A stretch of 64,000 bases of DNA from Candidatus Neomarinimicrobiota bacterium. GTDB taxonomy: Bacteria; Fidelibacterota; Marinisomatia; Marinisomatales; S15-B10. Under the pieces are notes generated by a model. That model worked only from the letters and a program-made list of their open reading frames with translations, was not told the origin of the DNA and made no database searches. Where the stretch lies: contig JASLRT010000090.1 in NCBI GenBank assembly GCA_030743815.1, forward strand, positions 1 through 64,000. The letters are read 5' to 3'. Made by a program: the position numbers and the translations under genes. Shown here in pieces: positions 58,207 to 64,000 of this stretch (positions are counted from its first letter, which is position 1; each line of letters begins with the position of its first letter).

Positions 58207-61029
58207 TCAAAGTTCCTCAGGCGAGGTGAATATCTGCATCTCCACCGGTATGGCTGACTGAAAGTACTGACCATACCTTTTCTTCACCACCCTGTTGTCC
58301 ATGTTGATGAACACTCCCTCATCATAACTACTCCTGATAAGTCTGCCGAATCCCTGCCGCAGCCTGATGGCGGCGGCTGGAACTGAGTGCTCAATAAATG
58401 CATTCATTCCCCGCTGTTCGATTATGTCATTGTAGGATTCAATCAGCGGATCAGAGGGGACATCGAAAGGAAGTTTGGTTACAATAAGGACCTCCAGCAG
58501 ATCACGTGGCAAGTCTACCCCTTCCCAGAAGGAGCTGGTTCCCAGAAGCAGTCCTCCTTCAGACTCCCTAAGCCCCTTGAGCATCGAACCTCTGGAAGCT
58601 GAAGAGAGTTGGGCGAAGACATCGTGGTCGTTTAGGTAGCCCCTCAATTCCAGTGCATCATAGCATTCTTCCAAAGCTTTCCTCGCCGTAAAAAGGACCA
58701 TTGTCCTTTTGCCCCATTTGGCTATGACGTGTTCGATAACATCGCTCAACACCTGCGGAAAATCGGCCGATCGCTGATCAGACTCACCGCCCCACTGGTA
58801 GTACTTGCACTGTTCATTGTAAAAGAAGGGACTGGAAAAGGTGCGAGTTTCTACAGTTCTCCCTTCAATGTTAACCAGTCCGAGACGGGAAAGAAAATAG
58901 TGGAAATCTCCGCCAATGGTCAAAGTTGCAGAAGTGGCAACTACGGAATCAAGCATCCGAAACATAGATTCAGTAAGATCATTCCCTATATCAACAGGAA
59001 CACCATTTAGTGAAATCATAAGATCGTCATTCTTAAAGCTGCCTTCCTCCCAGTACACCCAATCTTCCTGTTTCCTGAGGGCAACGGCATCAAGTAAAAC
59101 AGTCAGTTCGTTCACTGAGTCAACCACCCGTTCTACAGCGGTCACGGTTTCAGCCTCGATTTTCTCCTCCGACATTGCGCTCAGCAACTCAAACAGCACG
59201 TCGGCTTTCTGGACAGTTTCCCTCAGACTCTCAGCCAGCAGCGTCGTCTCTTTTGATACCAAAGCGAATTGATCATTAAAATCGGTGTAGCGCTGCTTCT
59301 GGGAATAGCGAACATCCTGCCGATATGAGGTTGCGTGCTCTTCCGCCAGACGGGTAAACAGTTCACTGCTGGCGGATAGTACTTTCTCTGACGCATCCTG
59401 AAGATGACCAAACGCCGTGCCGACCTCGGGATTCACTTGCGTCAGAGCATTTATCTGACCTTTCAGCCGTTTTGATCTGATTGAAGCGGGATTAACGGAA
59501 CTGAGCCTGTCGGCGATAATTCGACGGGAGAGTGAGCGTTGAAAGTGATCGTAAGCTACCTTCACCAGGTTGTGTGCCTCATCTACCACCACCCGCGTCA
59601 GTTGTGGCAGGACCCGGTTTTCGGACAGTTCAGATAACAGGAGCGAGTGATTGACTACAATGAGATCACTCTTTTGAGCTTTCTCGCGCAAGGGACCGAC
59701 GAAGCATCCATCGTGTTTTTTACAGATTGTACGGGTACAGAATCCCGGATCACTCTGGATCAGCGACTTGATCCTCATGGTGGACCGGTTGAGAAAACCG
59801 GGACATTCATCAAAATCGCCTGTCTTGGTCCAATTCAGCCAGATGAGGGCGGGGATGAGCGCCTCGGCTTCGAACGGTGCCAGGAGCTTATCTGCATCTT
59901 CGATGAGCCAGTCCAAACGGGTCTTACAGAGATAATTCTGACGTCCTTTCAAAACGACAGCCGCAAAGCTGACATCCAGCGATTGGGCCAGTTTGGGGAC
60001 TTCCTGATAAAAAAGCTGATCCTGAAGATGCTTCGTGTAGCACGAAATCACAGCCGGTTCATACTCTCGTTCCAGAGCGAATTTGAGCGAAGGGTAAAGA
60101 TAAGCCAGCGACTTACCCAGACCGGTTCCGGCCTCAGCCAGTGCGGTGGTGCCTTCGGCAAAGATGTGCGCAATGAATTCTGAATAAGCTATCTGATCCG
60201 GCCGTTCCTCGTATTCAAACGAAACGTTATCTTCCCGCCGTAGAGTCTTTTCCAGCCTTCCCTCTTTGCCGAAGACTTCCTTCGCCGTCTCCGCCACACT
60301 ATCTGCCTGGCCTTCATAAACGAAAACGTTTGAAGACGCTTTCTTCTCGATGGACGAAGGTAGGATCCCTTTACTGAGCAGATTCTCCTGTATCAGGATA
60401 TTTGCCAGATTCACATAGAGTTCCTTATTGGGGACTTCATGATGTTTAATGGCGGCGAGAACTTTCTGGATCACTGAAAGGTCGTACGAACACGCTTCGC
60501 CGATGAGGTCGAGGAAGATTTTGCCTACTTTTTCCGTATCGGCGCCGGCCCGGTGCTCACCTCCACGTGAATAGTTGAAGTATTCGGCTACCGTACCAAG
60601 CCTGTGGTTCGGCAGGAAGAAGAGGAAAGCGCGCGCCAGGGGCAGGGTATCATATTGCACGTTAAGCACTTCGCTCCCCGGAAGAACAATTTGGAAAAGT
60701 CGTGTCAGGAACTGTATATCAAAACTGATGTTATGGGCAACAATAGGACTATCGGCGATGAAATCGATGACCTTGCCCGACACCTCATTTTCCGTTGGTG
60801 CACCAGCAACCATCTCATCACTGATGCCCGTGATATTGGTGATTTCACGAGGAATCGGAATCTGCGGATTGACGAGGGTCTCGTAAGCGTCGTCCCGTTC
60901 ACCGTTTACGAAACGGATAGCCGCAACTTCGGTAATCCTGTCGCTTTCCGGATCGAGGCCGGTAGTTTCAAAATCGAATGCTACAAAGGTCTGAAGATCG
61001 AGGCGACTGAGTAGCTTGCTGAATTCCAT
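58207..61029 (-). CDS. dinG: DnaQ-like exonuclease fused to DinG-type helicase
   Basis: A 940-aa fusion. The N-terminal DEDD exonuclease domain (about 10-185) has TFVAFDFETTGLDPESDRI (Asp-Glu), VAHNISFDIQFL and HRAGADTEKVGKIFL. The C-terminal XPD/DinG-type superfamily 2 helicase has Walker A ALAEAGTGLGKSLAYL, VVDEAHNL, four cysteines of the iron-sulphur site (NYLCKTRL, GFCTRTICKKHDGC) and the late motifs TSSFWEGVDLP and RLRQGFGRLIRS. Such fusions occur in Firmicutes and other groups, and act on R-loops, G-quadruplexes or flaps. Its start overlaps the reductase stop by one base (TGATG), so expression is coupled to the isoprenoid genes upstream. Confidence 0.93.
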   Translation of the reverse strand: MEFSKLLSRLDLQTFVAFDFETTGLDPESDRITEVAAIRFVNGERDDAYETLVNPQIPIPREITNITGISDEMVAGAPTENEVSGKVIDFIADSPIVAHNISFDIQFLTRLFQIVLPGSEVLNVQYDTLPLARAFLFFLPNHRLGTVAEYFNYSRGGEHRAGADTEKVGKIFLDLIGEACSYDLSVIQKVLAAIKHHEVPNKELYVNLANILIQENLLSKGILPSSIEKKASSNVFVYEGQADSVAETAKEVFGKEGRLEKTLRREDNVSFEYEERPDQIAYSEFIAHIFAEGTTALAEAGTGLGKSLAYLYPSLKFALEREYEPAVISCYTKHLQDQLFYQEVPKLAQSLDVSFAAVVLKGRQNYLCKTRLDWLIEDADKLLAPFEAEALIPALIWLNWTKTGDFDECPGFLNRSTMRIKSLIQSDPGFCTRTICKKHDGCFVGPLREKAQKSDLIVVNHSLLLSELSENRVLPQLTRVVVDEAHNLVKVAYDHFQRSLSRRIIADRLSSVNPASIRSKRLKGQINALTQVNPEVGTAFGHLQDASEKVLSASSELFTRLAEEHATSYRQDVRYSQKQRYTDFNDQFALVSKETTLLAESLRETVQKADVLFELLSAMSEEKIEAETVTAVERVVDSVNELTVLLDAVALRKQEDWVYWEEGSFKNDDLMISLNGVPVDIGNDLTESMFRMLDSVVATSATLTIGGDFHYFLSRLGLVNIEGRTVETRTFSSPFFYNEQCKYYQWGGESDQRSADFPQVLSDVIEHVIAKWGKRTMVLFTARKALEECYDALELRGYLNDHDVFAQLSSASRGSMLKGLRESEGGLLLGTSSFWEGVDLPRDLLEVLIVTKLPFDVPSDPLIESYNDIIEQRGMNAFIEHSVPAAAIRLRQGFGRLIRSSYDEGVFINMDNRVVKKRYGQYFQSAIPVEMQIFTSPEEL

Positions 61030-62210
61030 CAGACGCCGGCGAAAACCTTTACAACGTCTTTAATGAGGCTCGGCTTTTTAAAGAGTGCCTTCATAAACAG
61101 TTTTGTAAGCGTTCTTTCCTCCGGCGGCACCGCCTCAACCGCCTCAGCTATGCTGTCAAGATCGTCATCAGAAAGTTGATGGGTAGCCTCCTTGATAGAG
61201 TAAAACCGTTCGTGGTTTTTGCCACCGATCTTGTGCCACGCTTTAGCGTAACGCGACAGAAACTTTTTACTCGTATCACCCTTCTTGACAGCCTCAGCTG
61301 CCGTCTCGCCGGCCAGCATTCCGCCACGCATACCGGGCACGATACCGCCACCTGTCATTGGATTTACCATGTGAGCCGAATCTCCGGCCAGCATCAGACC
61401 ATTGCTGACTATATTCTTCAACGGTTTGGCACATGGTACACCGCCGAGAGTGGACGTGACGACGGAACAGCGGGGATACTTTGCTTCGAGGAATTCATCC
61501 AGAAATCTCCAGGCCGCTTTTTCCTGACTATATTTTCCCGAAACACCCAGTCCAACATTGGCTGAGTTTTTCCCTTTGGGAAAGACCCACAGGTAGCCGC
61601 CGGGTGCCAGCTTACTTGAGAGATAAAAGTCAAATCGATTCTCATCTATTTCAATGCCAGTAATAGTCTTCTGAACACAAGACTCCATATCCTTCATCTT
61701 AATTTGAGTTCTCAGTCCACCCCACCTACCAACGCGACTCTCAACTCCATCAGCTCCAATTACAACGCGTGCACCGACTTCGAACTGTTCGCCAGCATAT
61801 TCCCCTTTGACGCCGGTGACGGCGTCACCATCCTGAAGCAGACCTGAGACATAGGCTTTCGTCACGATCTGCGCCCCTTCAGCAGCGGCATAATGGGCAA
61901 GGTCGCGATCGAAGACCCGCCGATCAAGGATGTACCCTTTTTCACCAAGGTCCATATCGACCGTCAGACCGCTGGGAGAAACAAGGCGCATGCGGGTGAC
62001 TGTTGCATTAATCCAGCTCTCCTGCGGCTCCACGAAAATCTTGAGCCCCGCATCGCTTACCGCCTCACCGCAACGAACAGGAACACCGATTTCGCGGTCC
62101 TTCTCCAGCAGCAACACCTCAGCACCACCCATTGCGGCGTAGCGTGCGGCAGTGGAACCAGCCGGACCGCCACCTACTACAATTACGTCAAACTTCCGCT
62201 GTCTCCACAT
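61029..62210 (-). CDS. Archaeal-type geranylgeranyl reductase family protein
   Basis: A 393-aa FAD flavoprotein that saturates double bonds of isoprenoid chains. FAD-binding N-terminus DVIVVGGGPAGSTAARYAA (Gly13, Gly15, Gly18), the conserved PVRCGEAVSDAGLKIF block with Cys47, as in archaeal enzymes that act on geranylgeranylated lipids, GYILDRRVFDRDLAHYAAAEGA, and the C-terminal AGDSAHMVNPMTGGGIVPGMRGG. The start at 62210 is preferred; it has GAGGTG upstream and overlaps the ferredoxin gene by 23 bases. A ferredoxin gene directly upstream is a likely electron source. The substrate could be a menaquinone tail, a carrier or a lipid. Confidence 0.88.
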   Translation of the reverse strand: MWRQRKFDVIVVGGGPAGSTAARYAAMGGAEVLLLEKDREIGVPVRCGEAVSDAGLKIFVEPQESWINATVTRMRLVSPSGLTVDMDLGEKGYILDRRVFDRDLAHYAAAEGAQIVTKAYVSGLLQDGDAVTGVKGEYAGEQFEVGARVVIGADGVESRVGRWGGLRTQIKMKDMESCVQKTITGIEIDENRFDFYLSSKLAPGGYLWVFPKGKNSANVGLGVSGKYSQEKAAWRFLDEFLEAKYPRCSVVTSTLGGVPCAKPLKNIVSNGLMLAGDSAHMVNPMTGGGIVPGMRGGMLAGETAAEAVKKGDTSKKFLSRYAKAWHKIGGKNHERFYSIKEATHQLSDDDLDSIAEAVEAVPPEERTLTKLFMKALFKKPSLIKDVVKVFAGV

Positions 62211-62373
62211 CTTCAAACACCTCGATGGGACAGATATACAGACACAGCTTACAGTCGATACAGATATCGTAATCGATGGTAATTTCCGCTGCCTTTAACT
62301 CGATACAGTCTTCAGGACAGATACCGACACAACAGCCGCAGAAATCACAAGTGCCGGGTTTGATTTCAATCAT
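62188..62373 (-). CDS. Two-cluster [4Fe-4S] ferredoxin
   Basis: A 61-aa bacterial-type ferredoxin with two CxxCxxCxxxCP motifs: CDFCGCCVGICP (Cys9, 12, 15, 19) and CIDCKLCLYICP further on. It should carry low-potential electrons in the cytoplasm. It overlaps the end of the UbiA-like gene by eight bases and the start of the reductase by 23, so the three genes are made together. It is a natural electron donor for the geranylgeranyl reductase, since family members often need reduced ferredoxin. Too short for any other domain. Confidence 0.93.
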   Translation of the reverse strand: MIEIKPGTCDFCGCCVGICPEDCIELKAAEITIDYDICIDCKLCLYICPIEVFEDVETAEV

Positions 62374-63319
62374 GACCCACGTGGAAAGTGGGATAGTCTA
62401 CCGAAAACCTGAAATAGTGATACAGTTTGGTTAGGTAGAATGTTATAAAGAGAGCAGCGAAACACCACGGATACCTGACGCAGACGAAGATGGCGAGTAT
62501 CAGGATCGGATAGCGTACCGTCCTCATGACGTGTTCTGCCCGCGGAGAGAGAAGCGCTACAATGAAGAAAGGGAAAGAGACTATCCCCGCCGTACTGGCG
62601 ACGGGATCATGCAGAAGATACCCCGACACTGCCGCCATGGCGACTGAGATGGTGGCCAGAGCAAGCTCTCTCTTCACACCGCCCACCTTATCCCTGAAAT
62701 GATCGGCATGTTCAGCACTGTTCAAGGCCGGCAAAAGGATGAAGACGGCTTGAGAACCGAGCAGGTACGGCACAGACTTGATAAAACCGGCAACGATATC
62801 AGCAGACACAATCTGCCATCCGATCATGAAGAGAGCGAGACTGGCAGCGGCGGTCAGCGGAACTCCCTTTACCGGCAAAGTTTCTTTTTCGTTTACACAC
62901 CGGCGAAAGTAGGTCTGCAGTGCAAAGAATGCCATGATAGCCCACAGCAGTGAAATCCAGACGTTGCTGTGACCGGTCACGGCCATATAACCAACTGTCA
63001 GGACGGTTACTGATACACCGGCAGTCAATACAATGCGGGACGACCCTCTGATGCGCGCCCCGGCAATGTTAATCAAAGTGGCACTGATAAGAACGGTAAC
63101 CCCCACAAAGAGATAGAATACACTCCAGTCCACTGCGGTCCACCAGTAGAATTCGGGTTCTGCGACACCCTTTGCGGCACTCATGCCTGACGTCATCAGA
63201 ATCCAGATTGGGAAAAACCAGACGGGGCGAAACTCAAAAATCCAGTCTAATGAACGGGAAATATCGTTTAGACTTACGTAGAGTTTCGTATCAGGTTTAA
63301 TCCAGCGTGAAATCACCAT
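62366..63319 (-). CDS. UbiA-like polytopic membrane protein lacking the first aspartate motif
   Basis: A 317-aa protein with about eight or nine membrane segments. The layout recalls UbiA-type prenyltransferases: an N-terminal FEFRPVWFFPIW helix, a loop after the second helix, and a second loop with ALNSAEHADHFRDKVGGVKR (Asp206, Asp210), which resembles the second Asp motif (D-x-x-G-D-x-x-G). The first motif, normally N-D-x-x-D, reads NIAGARIRG (from Asn84) and lacks acidic residues. So it may be an inactive or altered member. It overlaps the ferredoxin and reductase genes and is probably part of the same pathway. A different fold cannot be excluded. Confidence 0.55.
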   Translation of the reverse strand: MVISRWIKPDTKLYVSLNDISRSLDWIFEFRPVWFFPIWILMTSGMSAAKGVAEPEFYWWTAVDWSVFYLFVGVTVLISATLINIAGARIRGSSRIVLTAGVSVTVLTVGYMAVTGHSNVWISLLWAIMAFFALQTYFRRCVNEKETLPVKGVPLTAAASLALFMIGWQIVSADIVAGFIKSVPYLLGSQAVFILLPALNSAEHADHFRDKVGGVKRELALATISVAMAAVSGYLLHDPVASTAGIVSFPFFIVALLSPRAEHVMRTVRYPILILAIFVCVRYPWCFAALFITFYLTKLYHYFRFSVDYPTFHVGHD

Positions 63320-63349
63320 TTCCTACAGAATAAGTAGCTAAGGCAAGAG

Positions 63350-64000
63350 TTATCCAATCAGTGCTACACCGACAATTTTAGAATAAATTTCGTTGAATAT
63401 AATAAAGGCCACAACTCCGGCTGCAATGGAGAGTAAAAATAAAATCAAAACCTCAAACAATACTTTTACTGTTCCTTCAGACAAGTTTATGATTTCTAGT
63501 CCGTTTTTCAATTCGTTAAAAAAGTTTGGGACACGCCATTTTTTCAAGACAAATACAGCCGTGAACATTCCACCAAGCGGAAGCATGTATTTTGAGGATA
63601 AATAATCCACAGCATCAAAAAATGATATACCCAGGAATTCTGTGATATTGATTCCACCTCCCAGTGAGAAGGAACAGAATATCCCGACGACAGTTATGAC
63701 GGCACCGAATTGTATCGTGGCTTTTTTCCTGGACCACCCTTTCTGGTCAATAAAGTATGCTGTCACCACTTCAAGAATTGAAATTGCGGATGTGAGGGCT
63801 GCCATGAAAAGTAAAACAAAAAACAATGTTCCCCATAAAGTGCCGGCAGCCAATTGTGGAAACACAGATGGCAAAACAACAAAAATCAAACCCGGACCTT
63901 CAGCAGGATTCGCACCTAAAGCGAAAACAGTAGTAAAAATTGCTATGCCTGCCAGCATGGCGATCGCCGTGTCTAGTGCAATGACCCAAAGGGCTGAATT
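63350..64000 (-). CDS. Sodium-dependent (NSS/SNF-family) transporter, C-terminal part
   Basis: The last 217 codons of a gene that continues beyond the window. The segment IALDTAIAMLAGIAIFTTVFALGANP, then GPGLIFVVLPSVFPQL, LFFVLLFMAALTSAISILEVVTAYFID and LGGMFTAVFVLKKW follow the neurotransmitter:sodium symporter family (LeuT type), covering about TM7 to the C-terminus. These carry amino acids or related compounds with sodium. The start is outside. It ends 30 bases before the UbiA-like gene on the same strand, so the two may be cotranscribed. Confidence 0.88.
   Translation of the reverse strand, partial: NSALWVIALDTAIAMLAGIAIFTTVFALGANPAEGPGLIFVVLPSVFPQLAAGTLWGTLFFVLLFMAALTSAISILEVVTAYFIDQKGWSRKKATIQFGAVITVVGIFCSFSLGGGINITEFLGISFFDAVDYLSSKYMLPLGGMFTAVFVLKKWRVPNFFNELKNGLEIINLSEGTVKVLFEVLILFLLSIAAGVVAFIIFNEIYSKIVGVALIG

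Overview
The window looks like chromosomal DNA of a free-living, Gram-negative bacterium of the FCB group, most likely a Candidatus Marinimicrobia (SAR406)-type organism. That placement is inference. It rests on T9SS-type C-terminal sorting domains on surface proteins, a PorV/PorQ-like barrel, a TonB-dependent receptor with a carboxypeptidase-like N-terminal domain, Kdo and heptosyl transferases plus LptE (an LPS outer membrane), and two-component-propeller sensors. No rRNA, tRNA, CRISPR array, insertion sequence, phage gene or plasmid gene was recognised. Gene order and base composition look like an ordinary chromosome with dense, often overlapping operons.

Layout. (1) 92-5801, plus strand: four translationally overlapping envelope genes, led by an unusual protein that joins a gluzincin-type metalloprotease domain, a TolB-like propeller and an Omp85-type barrel. 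A BamB-like lipoprotein, a small membrane protein and a propeller lipoprotein follow. (2) 5802-6170: AT-rich convergent spacer with a candidate small RNA (good promoter, two hairpins, U-rich end). (3) 6165-12704, minus: DUF309 protein, coiled-coil proteins, an AgmX/PglI-like lipoprotein, an MgtC-like membrane protein, signal peptidase I, and RNase HII fused to YraN. (4) 12791-23502, minus: surface-protein export region with a TonB-dependent receptor, a 1063-aa surface protein, a lipoprotein, a PorV-like barrel, a small Cys-rich lipoprotein, and a T9SS-tagged penicillin-acylase-family protein. (5) 23628-31905, plus: signalling operon with a TPR lipoprotein, a secreted TonB C-terminal domain, a propeller/Y_Y_Y/SpoIIE phosphatase sensor, an RsbW-like kinase, an RsbV-like STAS protein and a class III adenylate cyclase. 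(6) 31951-53337, minus, mostly housekeeping: voltage-sensor channel, ComEC, NadE, acylphosphatase, AsnS, LptE, a sigma-54 activator, GalE, UvrB, FtsY, PgsA, an ABC ATPase, WaaA, GT9 transferase, polyprenyl synthase, TatC, MeaB. (7) 53389-55116: Crp-type regulator, truncated Fe-S membrane protein, ribosomal protein S20. (8) 55151-64000, minus: GuaB, HutH, DnaQ-DinG helicase, an archaeal-type geranylgeranyl reductase with its ferredoxin and a degenerate UbiA-like membrane protein, and the end of a sodium:solute (NSS) symporter that runs off the window.

How genes may work together. The Crp-type regulator at 53389 is a plausible reader of cAMP made by the cyclase at 29872. That cyclase ends an operon carrying a complete partner-switching set (phosphatase, kinase, STAS protein), so an outside signal sensed by the periplasmic propeller could be passed to the cyclase or to an unlinked sigma factor. 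WaaA, the GT9 transferase and LptE together point to LPS synthesis and transport. The reductase, ferredoxin and UbiA-like genes point to saturation of an isoprenoid chain, either a quinone tail or a membrane lipid.
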